Assembly (NCBI GenBank): GCA_014607495.2
Contig: CP053171.1
Location: 1,922,001 to 1,986,000 of the forward strand
Length of the DNA: 64,000 nucleotides
From: Carposina sasakii
Taxonomy: Eukaryota > Arthropoda > Insecta > Lepidoptera > Carposinidae
Direction: 5' to 3'
A program made the position numbers and the translations under genes. Under the pieces are notes generated by a model. The model saw only the letters and a list, made by a program, of their open reading frames with translations, was not told the DNA's origin and searched no databases. This document shows positions 41,150-53,009 of the stretch, piece by piece. Position 1 is the first letter of the stretch. Every line of letters begins with the position of its first letter.

Positions 41150-41300
41150 CCTGTCGCTAGATTGTTGTATTTGTGCCCGAAAAGCAGCGGTAGGCTCACC
41201 CCTTACAACGTAGGGCTTAATAGGCTAATTGGTAGAAGGATGGATGTGATTTATACAGTTCTGCCCAACCTCTTGGAGGATAATAGGCGTGACTATATTT
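41150..41300 (+). repeat. Family S repeat
   Basis: GTGCCCGAAAAGCAGCGGTA, GGGCTTAATAGGCTAATTGG, CCAACCTCTTGGAGGATAAT. Reverse relative at 55705-55860. Confidence 0.55.
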
Positions 41301-41424
41301 ATGTTTGTATCTAAAGAGGCATGTTTTGTTTAGCGTGAAATTAATAAAATATAATTATGTACCTACCTATAATGTAAGCATTCATGAGTTATTGTTTATT
41401 GGAAAGAATATGTGATTTCAAGTC

Positions 41425-41515
41425 TTAAATTTTGTGGATGGGTTCTTTATAGTGGGATACAGTTAACTAGTCATAGATCTTCGCTCTACATACCCCTTCT
41501 GTTCATCCCGTTTAT
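41425..41515. repeat. Family E fragment
   Basis: TTTTGTGGATGGGTTCTTTA and TTCGCTCTACATACCCCTTC are the right half of family E. Confidence 0.5.
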
Positions 41516-42332
41516 CGATATGAAATTACCGATATGACAACATCACTGACATGTACACATGAATTAAACGATTCGGCGGGAAAAGCTGGAAGGGAGCGGG
41601 TGTAATTTTCTTGTGAAAATCAAAATTTATTTGTAAATGGCTTGCATATAAAGTGATGAGTTATGTGAATCTAGTGCGTGTGCATAGTTTTATATGCAGG
41701 TAAGCTGAATAAAACTTTAGTCGGAATACGATGGGCTCATGTAGGTTGTTTCTGCAATTATTTTTGATTTTTACTAATTTTAAACTCGTTTTTGAGCATT
41801 TTCCCGACGTTTCCATTCATCATCATTATCATTACCATCATAAAAATCAGAATTCATTTTACTAAAGACAATGATTATGGCTGTATGGGCTTAGTTCCCC
41901 TTGCCTTTCCTCCAGGATAAACAATTTAAAAAAAACATGATATGGACAGTTTTACACACATATCTAACTTTTATTTGCTCTATTATTCCCAAGATACCAT
42001 CAAGTTACTTATACAATACTTATGCTTCCAGGTGTTTTAGACATATATATAATAGTTTAAAGCTCCGTGTGTAAATTTTATGATAATAGGAACTTTACTC
42101 CAATATTTTGTACGTCTTATGTGTATGTCTGTATGTATTTTTTGTCTGTGTGAAAGAATTATTTCTTTGCTAACTCCCAATTAAAACTTAAGAAATTGAC
42201 ATTGACAGTGACATTTCATGATTCGGCGCTGTTGCTCGCAGATTTCACTCACGGATTTTATGCCTGTTTTTGTCTGTAATTGGTATATTTTCCTTTTATT
42301 TGGAACGGAATACCTCTAGCTAGACGTCCAAA

Positions 42333-42465
42333 ATGACTTCAGTAAATAAGTACAAAGAAATTAAGCAGGAGCCCATTGCTTATAGCGAGGCTGCATTGAG
42401 AAACAATGGAGCCGTCGTCGAATATTGTAGGACTTCTATGGCTGCACTTTCAGGGTCCACAGCAG
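42333..42465 (+). CDS. EMC6: EMC6 exon 1
   Basis: [20 protein letters not shown] to GSTA plus one base of a Gly codon. Confidence 0.93.
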
Positions 42466-43038
42466 GTAAACCAGCACTTGATCGTTATCATAGAATTCTG
42501 AAATAATCACCATAAAATGCATGCAAGGGGCAATAACCACTAGCTTATCCTTTTATCTGTAAACCGTTACGGCAGACTCGCTCATAAGTTTATGTTAGGT
42601 ACCTTGTTTACTGCATACGTTTTTCTGATCTTTTTCTCTAACAATAAGGAACATTGCATGGTCGTACCAAAGTCTAAATATCTTGTGATGTTTATATTTA
42701 GAAAATGTAACATTTTGTTATAATTATTAACACATAAGTAAGTACTTGCTTATAAGTAACTGTTTCCATGTCACTAACTTCTTTATTGTAAAATTTCACC
42801 CATATTAACCATTGTTTGTTACGTTTCAGGGATCCTTGGACTCACAGGACTATATGGTTTTGCTTTCTACATGTTTGCAGTAGTCATCTTATGGGCCATG
42901 TTCATGATCAAATCCGGTTCGGACTGGCATAAATACTATGTTTCAAGACAGGGTTTGCTTACAAATGGTTTCTTTGGAGCTCTGTTTACTTATGTATTGT
43001 TTTGGACATTTATTTATGGAATGGTACATGTTTATTAG
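42333..43038 (+). CDS. EMC6: ER membrane protein complex subunit 6, two exons
   Basis: Exon 1 42333-42465 (donor GTAAAC), exon 2 42830-43038 (acceptor ACGTTTCAG); phase 1 junction. The product is 113 aa, matching the ~110 aa of EMC6. Exon 1 gives the cytosolic N-terminus with the conserved EAALRNN and [14 protein letters not shown]; exon 2 gives [20 protein letters not shown], a charged loop with SDWHKYY, and the last membrane helix [19 protein letters not shown]6 is a core membrane subunit of the EMC, which inserts membrane proteins at the endoplasmic reticulum. The start context CCAAAATG is good and the upstream 150 bp are repeat-free. A variant polyadenylation signal ATTAAA lies at 43086. 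Confidence 0.95.
42830..43038 (+). CDS. EMC6: EMC6 exon 2
   Basis: Completes the Gly codon and encodes the two to three membrane helices, ending MVHVY and TAG. Confidence 0.95.
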
Positions 43039-43509
43039 GGTGGTAGGACTGTTAGGTAGCCAGTATAGGTAAATTTTGTAATAATATTAAATTATATTTA
43101 GTAAGCTGTAATGTATAAATGTAATGAAATTTATTGTATAAGTAACAATATAAAGGGTGTATGGGACAGCTAGGCAAATACATAAATACGGGGAGGAACT
43201 CCATGAACATATTAGCTGACCTAGGAAATGCTATGTACACAGTTGGTGGCCCTGAAAATGTCAGTGGAGCCACAACTAATTTTCCATTATTTAAGTTTAT
43301 GAGAATATTTTATTCTTTGTGAAATTTGTATTAATGATTAAAAAAAAAAACATGCATTTACAGTTCATAGTAAAAGATAGTAATTATGCTTTGTAAATTA
43401 TATGATTTTTTATTTAAACACCTACCATGTTATTTTATATATCTACAAAAGAATTGATTAAATTCATTTCAATTAGTAAGCTAAAAATTGTCCAATTTTT
43501 ACACATCAT

Positions 43510-43775
43510 CATCATCATCAGCCTATTGCAGTCCACTGCTGGACGTAAGCCTCCCCCAGTGTACGCCACATAGGCTCGATCTCCCGTTTTTGCCATCCAG
43601 TCCCTACCAGCCGTCCTCTTTAAGTCATCGGTCCATCTGACCGGAGGGCGCCCAACGCTACGCTTGCCGAGGCGCGGTCTCCATTCGAGAACCCGTTTAC
43701 TCCACCGTCCATCGGTTCTACGACAGATGTGGCCGGCCCACTGCCACTTCAGTCTGCCACATTTCGAGACTAGAA
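43510..43775 (-). pseudogene. RTE-type LINE 3' ORF remnant
   Basis: Antisense of the same 3' ORF end as 27278: CCTATTGCAGTCCACTGCTG, GGAGGGCGCCCAACGCTACG, CTTGCCGAGGCGCGGTCTCC. A CAT trinucleotide run sits at its 3' end. Confidence 0.75.
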
Positions 43776-44235
43776 GTATATGTAATTTTTAAACTGTGTC
43801 TAACTTCAGACATAGTTTTGTAATCAATGCTTGCAAATCCATTTTTGCCACTTACATCATCATCTCCTTAGTAAATTGTAAAGTCTATGATATTATATCT
43901 ACACTACTTTAGTTAATTTGTTAATTACTATTAATGGTAAATTGGTGTGTTACTGCCATAATTTATTTGTTAAATAAATTACCATGTTGTGTTATTTCTC
44001 AAGATATTTTTTTAACCTACATCATTTTAGCCATAGGAAATCAGTGGTGTCAAGTCCAAAACAGTAGGTATACCTTACGCCTAATGTGAATTTAGCGAAA
44101 TGGCCAAGTCACATATTTTGACTAAGGTGTAGAGTTTGTGAAGTTAGGCCTTGTAGAGTTAAAAGCTTGGATTTAGGTACATAAGATATATTTGTAACTT
44201 TTTGACAGTGTGAGTCTTGGCAATATTTGACATAC
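43776..44235. other. Intergenic, nothing recognised
   Basis: AT-rich, no supported feature. Confidence 0.4.
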
Positions 44236-44530
44236 CTATAGGTAAGTAGCATGTTTCTTCTATGCTTTTCTGGGAGTGTAAAAAAGAAGTATAATACTAC
44301 AGCTGCTTCTCTTCCCGGGCATACTGTACAAGTCAGTAGAGGGACATGAGGGTCTTGGTGTTTTGTAGGCGATAGGCTGACCACCTGTCATTACTCATTA
44401 CAAACCGAACTTGTACATCTCAACTATACTCTCAAAATTTGGTCAGAAGACACCATGTGGTTCTATCGGCCCTTAGTGCTCTGCCTACCCTGTGGGGTAT
44501 GGAGGCGTGATTGTATGTATGTATGTAAAT
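44236..44530 (+). repeat. Family B repeat with TATG tail
   Basis: TTCTTCTATGCTTTTCTGGG ... TCTCTTCCCGGGCATACTGT ... ATGTATGTATGTA. Confidence 0.7.
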
Positions 44531-44933
44531 GTTTTTTATGGGAAAGCTTAAACATAGAATAACACGTTTACGCAGCATAGTCGCGGGCTTCCACTAGCTT
44601 TTGAAACTTAATTAATTGTTTATGTTCAATAGTTAATTTTCAATAATAATTATGCATAGTGTGGCGATGCGGTGCCTTCGTAATTGCATGTCTTGTAAGT
44701 CGTGTATCGAGTGCCACAATCTGTTGGGATTCATTTACAGGATACGATGTCTTTACGATGTTTTTAAAACAAATGGAAATTTTAGAAAAAGGTTAGTTAA
44801 GTAAATACCTAAGTAGGTAGGTTAGATATTACCTATAATCAATTTAGTCCCTATCTCCTTGTCTAAAAAGTTACAGTTCGCAAATAGGACCTACCAAATA
44901 TAACATTTTGAGTAACATACCTACATAGGTATA

Positions 44934-45315
44934 CAGAGTGATTTTTGGTCGTCAACGTTCCCGAAAACTACGGAATCTCCACATCATCACGATCATTTTT
45001 CTCCATGGAAGCATACCTGGGAAGTGTCTGGTTTCCAAATATTCCCTAAGTTTATTGATGGATCTTTTTACACTTTTATGTCCACTTTAATTAGGGTCCA
45101 AAGTTGAGTAAATAGACTGCGTTTTTCTACATAAAATGCACATTGACGCGTGTAGAAAGATTTTTTCACGAGAAATAATTAATATCTGTCTATGAAAAAA
45201 CTAGCATAAACACTGGACACTATAAATTTCGCTTTCGGAGACTAAAACTTACTTTATTTGATGTGTAGAGTAGGTACGTACCCTTCGTTAAGGGTGGCAA
45301 CGAAAGAACACCTTG
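44934..45315. mobile_element. Family D MITE with short internal insertion
   Basis: TA|CAGAGTGATTTTTGGTCG ... AAAGAACACCTTG|TA. About 60 bp of foreign sequence near 45045-45100 interrupts the GGTTTCCAAAATATTAGGG segment. Confidence 0.75.
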
Positions 45316-45737
45316 TAGATAGGTATATCCTACATAGTCACACAAATGATCATCATCATTTCAGTCATTTAAGTCCACTGAACTCCCAACAAGCTTCACT
45401 AGGACCTGCTGGAAGCGGCCTGCATCCTGCAGATACCCGCGTCCCTTCATGTTAAGTCTTACAACAACACTATCTGACCTGAGGTAGGTAAACAAGAGAC
45501 TAAATTGAAAATTTTCAGTGCGGCCGTGAAAGTTAAATAAAGGGCTAACTAGAGACTGGTGGTGTTTTCGGTTCCTTGAATAATACAAAATTGAAAAGAT
45601 GTCAGATTAATATATTTTTTGTAGCTGGACCAAGCAAGGAACCTAAGTTTGTAGAGTGACCTATGGTATGGTAGAACGGGCTTTTTTCCCCAACTCGACG
45701 ACTGTGCGCCTATTTTGCGTAAGGGTGGTGTGCTCTC
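45316..45737. other. Intergenic, nothing recognised
   Basis: No supported gene or family. Confidence 0.35.
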
Positions 45738-46017
45738 TACTCAAGCCAGCCTGTCTCCTCTAGAAACTCTAGCAGCCTTCTCAGGTTGCACAGAGTCTCG
45801 CTAAGCGAACCTGGAGAGCCGAGATATTTTGCCTGCTATGGGGCCACTACTCTGCAGCGCAGCAGCAGATGGGCGGCTGTCTCCATTTCTTCCATGCAGG
45901 CTCTGCACAGGGGACTGTCTGTAACACCTAATGTGGAGAGGTGTTTGTTGAATGCTCCATGACCTGTAATAATGCTGGTTATCAGTCTCAGTTGGGGTTT
46001 ATTTAACTTAGCGCGAC
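45738..46017 (-). pseudogene. Non-LTR retrotransposon ORF2 C-terminal remnant
   Basis: Minus strand reads LNKPQLRLITSIITGHGAFN, KHLSTLGVTDSPLCRACMEE, METAAHLLLRC, then a TAG in frame and RRLLEFLEETGWLE. The GHGAFNKHL and C-x2-C...H...C pattern is the ORF2 tail of R1/I-type LINEs. Confidence 0.7.
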
Positions 46018-46097
46018 CTATATGGGTAACATAATAAAGATGTTGAGTATGTAGACAGGTTCCTACACACAGAGAGCTTGCATAATTGTTCTATCTA

Positions 46098-46330
46098 TTG
46101 ACGGCCGATTGGTGTAGTAGGTAGTGGCCCTGCCTGCGACGCCATAGGTCCTGGGTTCGAATCCCGGTAGGTGTATACATTGATGTGATGAATATCGATG
46201 TTTATTTCCGGTTCATAGATGTTTATGTACTTATCTATGTATTTATATACCGTTGCTTAGTACCCACGACACCTTAGGACAAGACACGAGACCTTAGGGA
46301 TCTTAGTGTGGGACTAGGTCAAATGTGTTG
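46098..46330 (+). repeat. SINE-A, uninterrupted copy
   Basis: GGCCGATTGGTGTAGTAGGT, CTGCCTGCGACGCCATAGGT, CTGGGTTCGAATCCCGG (B box), body to GTTGCTTAGTACCCACGACA. Best reference for the other SINE-A copies. Confidence 0.75.
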
Positions 46331-46547
46331 TGAAGTGTGTGAATATTTATTTATTTATATTGAACAAAAAAAAATCTATACAAAAAAAAACCAGACCCTT
46401 TATTTTTTATGTACTTAATGCTTATTTTTACCCAGTGTCACACTCACGACTAAAGATGAATCTAATGATACCTCTAAAGCTTAAATGAGCCAAGCTGTTT
46501 AGGCTCTAGACTAGTCTAGACTGTAAAGAATTATACATACTTACATA

Positions 46548-46765
46548 CAGAGTAGAGTTTGTACCACCCCTGCCTGCCCGTGGGTATCGAGGTGGGCAGC
46601 AGCGCCTCCCGTACTGACAACATAGTCCGAAAATCACCTGCGGTCACCAACCCGCCTGCCCAGCGTGGTGACTATGGGCGAAACCCCCCTGTGGCAGTAG
46701 CCTTGTGGCGTGCCCTGTGGGAGACCTACCTCCAGCAATTGACTGCAATAGGCTGAAGAAGACAT
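46548..46765 (+). repeat. Family A element
   Basis: GTAGAGTTTGTACCACCCCT ... AGCAATTGACTGCAATAGGC TGAAG; sense orientation. Confidence 0.7.
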
Positions 46766-46799
46766 ACAAACTTACTTAAGTACAATTGAGAAAACTTGT

Positions 46800-46930
46800 T
46801 AACAATTTCTCTTTGCTTGCTTGGCTTGCTGGAAGAGATCTCTTGTATAGATAAGCTTGCCATTGTACATGCATCTCTTCCTTTATGTTGAATTCCATAT
46901 TTGTTTTGTGTATGTGCAATAAAGAATAAG
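46800..46930 (+). repeat. LINE 3' UTR tail
   Basis: TTTGCTTGCTTGGCTTGCTG, GAAGAGATCTCTTGTATAG, ending CAATAAAGAATAAG. A relative lies at 54360-54500. Confidence 0.5.
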
Positions 46931-47997
46931 AAAACATAAACCTTTTTCTGGCGTAGTCGGGTGAAAACTTCGTGATGGACTACTTATTTGGTGATGCGCA
47001 CTCTACCTTGTCGTGTCGTAATCGTTTTCTCAAAAGAGTCTTTAATATCGCACTTATACATAGTGTTACCAGTCTGTACAAAGTTAGTGGAACTAGTTCA
47101 CGGAGCTATTAGTTTGTCTATCAGCTCCTGATGGCTTGGTAATTGCAGGCATTCCGGTAACTTAGATAACTCCTGTGTTATCGCATGGAAATTGGTCGCT
47201 GTATCAAGTTTACCATGTTAACCCCACTACCGGCAAATAATGGGGTATGCTTGATCCCTTGGAAAATCAATCTTGCTGCATAGTAAGGTACCTATGCATG
47301 CATTATACAGAGTGTCCCATAATGTCCAGCTTAACTTATTATAAGTATGTAGATATAGGTAGGTACTTAAGGTAAGTAGTTAGCTAAAATTTTAGATAGG
47401 TATTACAATCTTTGTGTTTGAGTTTGATAGTTCCAGAAAAATAAAATAAAATTAATAAGCTTGTGGCCCATAAAATTAATAGCTTTATTTGCTGGAGCCT
47501 CGTTTACAAAATGATAATTCACAAAAAAATTCATTTATTCGTTTTGGAGTCTATTCTATAGGTCCTATAGGGAACAAAGGTAGGTAATTAAGTAGGTACC
47601 TACCTTCCCTAAGTACAAATATTACATTACCTATAAGATACCTACCTACTGCACAGTTGAAAATGTTCATTCGCTAATTATTTCAAAGACAAAATGTCCT
47701 TCAGTCGATAATAACATTATAGAAACTTAGGTATCCTATAGGCCTCCTTCACATTGCCCAAAAAAATCATCAAACCTTGCCAGACCATATTAGACTCACT
47801 AGCATTAACATTTTCAATAACTCGGAGAACATTTTTTCGGATCACTCAAGCGAAACTGATTTAGGTTAGACGTGGAACACATGTATCAATAACTAAGGGT
47901 GCTATCATATTTGGATACCGATGCAAAGGTCTAAAAAAATCTTTTAAAATATCCATATTGAAATACAGTAACAGATATAACACATCACACATAAGAC
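46931..47997. other. Intergenic, nothing firmly recognised
   Basis: A minus-strand block near 47110-47225 reads about 39 residues (LSKLPECLQLPSHQELIDKL) and may be a fragment of an unknown element protein; no gene is called. Confidence 0.35.
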
Positions 47998-48200
47998 TAA
48001 TTGCAGTACACTGCTGGACTTAGGTCTCTCCCAGAGCACGCCAAAAGGCTCGATCTCCTGTTTTCGCCATCCAGTACCCACCAGCCGCCCTCTTCAAGTC
48101 ATATCGGTCTATCTGGCCGGAGGGCGTCCAACGCTACGCTTGCCGAGGCGCGGTCTCCATTCGAGAACCCGCTAAATCTACCACCCATATGTTCTACGAC
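47998..48200 (-). pseudogene. RTE-type LINE 3' ORF remnant
   Basis: TTGCAGTACACTGCTGGACT ... GGAGGGCGTCCAACGCTACG ... GAACCCGC; truncated and diverged. Confidence 0.7.
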
Positions 48201-48205
48201 ACATT

Positions 48206-49215
48206 CATTCTCAAATCCGAACACCTAGTAGGTACTCGTTTTCAATACCACATAGCTGCTATTCTGAAACCATCCGATCTGTCTGTCATCCGTGGGGTAC
48301 AATACAGGGTGACAGATCGGATAATTTCTTCACCCTTACAAAAAGTGGTATTTGGATAGTATAATAAAATTGGTGGCGATACCGTGGTGTTCTCATGAGA
48401 TAGGTCCTCAAGTCTTTAAGGTCTCAATCCTGTCTCAAGTGTATTACAAACTGACAGATGGATTTGCAGAAAGAGATATCGAGGGATAAGTAGGTACTTA
48501 TTCATATCAATGTGGATAAAGGATGAGACAATCTATACAGGGTGTAACAGATGAAGTATATCTTGCAAATCGCATTGTATTAAAGAGAACCTGATTTGTT
48601 TGAAATTGCCTACTTCTATGGGAAGGAAGCTTGATTTAGTGATTTTAATATACTTACATGTGTATAGGGCACGATTTGTTTTTTTGACGAGACTCGTAAT
48701 TAAATACTTACCTTACGTTGTAACATAGTTTCCGAGTTTTTATAATATGGTTAGGTGGGTTACCAAAAAAAAAATATATATATGCGATAAAAAAAATATA
48801 TATATGCGATAATATGAATGCACGGCAGGTGAGGTTGATTTTGGATCCCTATGTTAGTTAACCCTAGGTGCCTAATTATTTTGGAATTTTAATAGCGCTT
48901 TAGTGTAAGTAGTAATAAATAAATGTTATTTTAGCTTAGTCCCATACCTTAAGGTCTGTTACTGCCTTATACTTATTTTTATTACTCTGAGTTCTCGACA
49001 GATATTACTTTATTACTCAAGTATACCTCGGTCGTTCCGTGAAATATTAAGATGTCTAAGCAGCACCTGCGAAAAATATTACGCGCCCAAATTAAATGTC
49101 ACAGCGCGAATACATTTTGTTCTGGCATGGGGGTGGTTTGTCATTTGTTTTACCTTGGGTATGATTTACTTGCCGATGGTAAAAACTAGGATAAATAGGT
49201 AAAGGTTTATTTATA
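48206..49215. other. Intergenic with small family E scrap
   Basis: 48536-48560 reads TATACAGGGTGTAACAGATG, a family E end. 48768-48810 is a two-unit tandem of AAAAAAATATATATATGCGAT-like sequence. Nothing else recognised. Confidence 0.4.
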
Positions 49216-50085
49216 CAGAATGATTTTTGGTCGTCAACGTTGCCGAAAACTACGGAATCTCCTCATCATCACGATCATTTTTCTCCATGGAAGCATACCT
49301 GGGAAGTGTCTGGTTTCCAAAATATTGGAGTCCAAAGTTGAGTAAATAGACTGCATTTTTCTGCATAAATGCACATAGACGCGCGGTGCAAGATTTTTTT
49401 ACGAGAAATAATTAATATCTGTCTATAAAAAAACTAACATTAACACTAGACACTATAAATTTCGCCCGATCAAGTAATTAAAAAAAAAAAATATCAAAAA
49501 AAAATTTTTCCCACATTTTTTTTGGCATAAACTTACTTTATTTGATGTATAGAGTACGTACCCTTCGTTAATGGTGGCCACAAAAAAATACCCACTATTA
49601 CGTTTAGCATATCGTAGGTAGAGCTTATTGCCTAGGAGAATACCCCAGTTCTTTTGTCCTGCTACTACTGCCATTCTATCTTATTCCAAAAAAAAAAACC
49701 TGAAAATTACATAACTTTCTACAGATGTTTTTTCGTTGCTACCCTTAACGAAGGGTACGTACTTTACACATCAAATAAAGTAAGTTTATTCTAAAAAAAA
49801 TGCTAAGAAACGATGTGAATTTTTTCGATATTTTTTTTTTCTTTATCGGTCCATAATTTATAGTGTCGAGTGTTTATGCTAGTTTTTTCGTGAAAAATCT
49901 TGCTACACGCAATGTGCATTTATGCAGAAAAATGCAGTCCAAATAGACTTTGATCAACTTTGTACCGTAACATTTTGGAAACCAGACACCATACACCAGA
50001 CACTATGCTTCCATGGAGAAAAATGATCGTGACGATGAGGAGATTCCGTAGTTTCTGGGAACGTTGACGATTAAAAATCACCCTG
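49216..50085. mobile_element. Two family D MITEs in opposite orientation
   Basis: First copy 49216 to about 49590 (CAGAATGATTTTTGGTCG ...), second 49722-50085 in reverse (... GATTAAAAATCACCCTG). They are separated by about 130 bp. Confidence 0.75.
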
Positions 50086-50328
50086 CACAGTCGAGGCGGA
50101 CTGTGCCCACTTTTGCAATATAAGTATGGATAACAGCCACAGGTCCGCGACGGCGGTCAGTAAATCCCCGTCCGTCTGTCTCTAAGTGCCACGTGCGCAG
50201 GAATTTTAATGAAGTTGCTCTTAGTTGCAAAAGTACTAGATATCTTTCTTTTACTCTCGATGAACCCGGTTATGGAATGGAAGAAAACATTCTGATCTTG
50301 AAATAGGAAAATTCGGATTACATACATA

Positions 50329-50727
50329 CAGGGTGTAAAAAGACAACGATGTATTTTAATACCTCGTAATTCTTTGGTAGTTACGATCATTTTCTTCTAT
50401 GGAACCAACCATGGGAAATGACAAAAAAAATATGAAAAAAATACTGTCATTTTATTGCAAGCAATGTATTCGTTTGATGCGCAAAGTACAAATGTACTTA
50501 CAAAACTAAGATTATAACATTTTGACATGGTAGGTATCTTTGAAAAAATGTTTGTTAACCGATTTCAGATGGATTTATGTAAAAAAAAAGATAATACTAA
50601 TGTAACTTTGGACCTTAATATCTTGAAAACCCGTGGTTTCCCAGGGGTGCTTCTATAGAAAAAAATTATCGTAATATTACAAAGAATACGAGGTATTAAA
50701 ATAACAAAGTTGTCTTTTTACACCCTG
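50329..50727. mobile_element. Family F MITE, complete
   Basis: TA|CAGGGTGTAAAAAGACAAC at the left and GTTGTCTTTTTACACCCTG|TA at the right; 399 bp with arms of about 100 bp. Confidence 0.8.
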
Positions 50728-50737
50728 TATAGACACG

Positions 50738-50930
50738 TCTGTGTTCCCGAAATGGGGTGGCCAGAACTGCAGGATCATAAAGGAGATATCGCAGCCACGT
50801 TTAGCATAGCGGAGACAGATTGCTAGCTTATCGCCTGAGAGAATGCCGGATCTCCTTAGTCGACTCTTACGACATGCACGGAAGGAGATGCAACTGATGT
50901 ATTCTAGTGGAGCCCAGCATCAGCAAAGGA
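50738..50930 (-). repeat. Family C repeat, near full-length
   Basis: CTGTGTTCCCGAAATGGGGT ... GTTTAGCATAGCGGAGACAG ... GACATGCACGGAAGGAGATG ... GCCCAGCATCAGC. A good reference for the family. Confidence 0.75.
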
Positions 50931-51648
50931 CTGACAGCAGAGAACTTACCTTAATAGCGTTATATCTAGCCCAGCTATGTTAAACTTGCTGTATCTGCAG
51001 GATTTCATTCATGATCGTTAAGTTTTTGTTACCCATTTAAAAAATACAGAGCCTTGTGTAAATATCGTGGTACTGTAATGTGTATGGAAAAATAAAATAA
51101 TTAGCTCAGTAGGTAGAATTTAATTTCACTAACACCATGTTAAAAGCCGAAGGCTCTAATCTGTAAGTGATTAAAACGAAAATAATTAGAATTAATCGTC
51201 TAAAAGTCCCGTGTAAAATATTTAAGTAAGTAACGCCATAGAGGTGCTGTAATAACCATTTACTGGAATCGTCATATGGAAAAGAATGTCGTCTTTCTTT
51301 GGGCATTAAAAAAATATGGTAAACCACTATACCTTATTTTATTTAGAAATAGAACGAATCTGAAAGAACGAAATTAAGTTTTTTATTAGACACAGTTTTG
51401 TGTATTATTATCCTATAGAATAGTTCCTAAAGAAATTGCTACTCAATTCAATAGTATCTAGCTACTTATATGAAGTTTGCACTATAAAAAACCTGAAGAG
51501 GCTGATGTCGCAAACACAAAACGGAACTTTTAGTAGGATACATCAATTTGAAAAACGTCAAACTTCACTCATATCCATAGAAAAGAGGACATACCAAATC
51601 CCTGCTCATATCTTACAAGTAGGTACGAGTGTGCTAAGTTAGGGCTAC
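50931..51648. other. Intergenic, nothing recognised
   Basis: No supported gene or family. Confidence 0.4.
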
Positions 51649-51670
51649 CAATACCGAGATCTCGGTATTG
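51649..51670. repeat. 22-bp perfect palindrome
   Basis: The 22 bases centred on AGATCT (CAATACCG AGATCT CGGTATTG) equal their own reverse complement. Followed at once by GCGGGATCCCGC, another perfect palindrome. Confidence 0.85.
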
Positions 51671-51959
51671 CGGGATCCCGCGCCATTTTCCAATCCCGCG
51701 TGATGCGGGATTACGGGCGCGGGATTTGCAGGATTGAAAAAAGCGTGTGAGGTATACTCGTATGTGAATATAATTTTTTTCTAAACTGAATTTACGCGAG
51801 AGACACTTCCAAACTAAGCTGGTAAAATGTGTAACTTCTAAACCCCCTGTAACTTCTAAAATAAGAGAATGATTAAACTAAAAAAATATACGCTCTACGA
51901 AAATTGGTTTGAACGAGATCTAGTAAGTACTTTTTTTTTATCTATCTACCTTTATATAC

Positions 51960-52165
51960 ATATCATAAAATTGTAACTGATCGATGTTTGTGCACGCTAA
52001 TCTCAGAAACAGCTGGACCGATTTTGATGCAGTTTTCAGGAATAAGTTGTGACAGATTCCACTTAACATATAGGATACTTTTTATCCCGGGAAAAATATT
52101 TTTATCCCGGATAATTTCGACATTTTGTTTTTTCTGCAGTCCACGCGGACGGAGTCGCGGGCAAA
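51960..52165 (+). repeat. Family P-type tail (second subtype)
   Basis: GATCGATGTTTGTGCACGCT ... CAGTCCACGCGGACGGAGTC. Confidence 0.55.
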
Positions 52166-52682
52166 CTCAAATTTCTATCTTCGAAAAAAAAAAACGGGGC
52201 ATATAATAGATACAGCACGTTGGTATCTACAACTACGACCCGGAATAGGTAAATGGAAATGGGGCAGATTAATGCAAACAAAAATCACTCGTATTTTTGT
52301 GATAAAAAAAATATATTATGTTTATTAAGTGCTTTCACATTTATAACACTGTTTCTAATTCATATTGTTTCCAGTAAAACGGTAGGTTTACATGCGCGTT
52401 GGTTGCCCAATCAGATTCAAGTTCAATACCATCAATATACATTACACCACTTAATCTAATTACAAACACTGCCTTTGAACCTCATTTGTAAGGATTTTTC
52501 CATTTCATTACAGTTTCCATGTAAAAAAGGAGAAAGAAATAACACGTGTTTTTAGAAAAAAAAACCTAAATTTAATATTAAAATCCGTACATGAGATTAT
52601 TCAGTGATTCCGTGACCGGGGTCGAACCTACGCCCCGTCAGAGTAATAGGCGCATCACCATTGATTCTGGTTCTCTTGAGCC

Positions 52683-52968
52683 TGGGGGGCAATTCTTGAA
52701 AATTTTTGAGCCGAAACTCAACCATTAACGAACCGTTAACGAAACACGGTGCGAAGCAATATATACTTACTGCTTGAGCAATAAGGTATATTTTAGCACG
52801 CATCGGTCGCGAGTATGACAGAATAAAAACAAATATCTGTTTCGTACTGAAATGTGTCTAATTACTTCACCATAAAGAAGTTATTGCTTTGTTCTGAGCG
52901 TCTACAACGGTTCCGCTTCGGCTTCGTTCCAACTCGAGACTTTTCAAGAATTGTCCCCCTGAAATTAT
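52683..52968. mobile_element. Family N element with inverted ends
   Basis: GGGGGGCAATTCTTGAAAAT at the left and TTTTCAAGAATTGTCCCCCT at the right. Interior matches 9362-9748. Confidence 0.6.
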
Positions 52969-53009
52969 AAAACAAAGACGCTTACCTGTCCCTATGCATG
53001 TATGTATCC

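Noticed and set aside
41656..41699. Possible first coding exon MSYVNLVRVHSFIC with donor GTAAGC
   Set aside because: Only 44 bp and no downstream exon in phase; EMC6 has its own start.
47110..47225. Minus-strand 39-residue block KLDTATNFHAITQ ... LIDKL
   Set aside because: Looks protein-derived but too short to assign to a gene or element.
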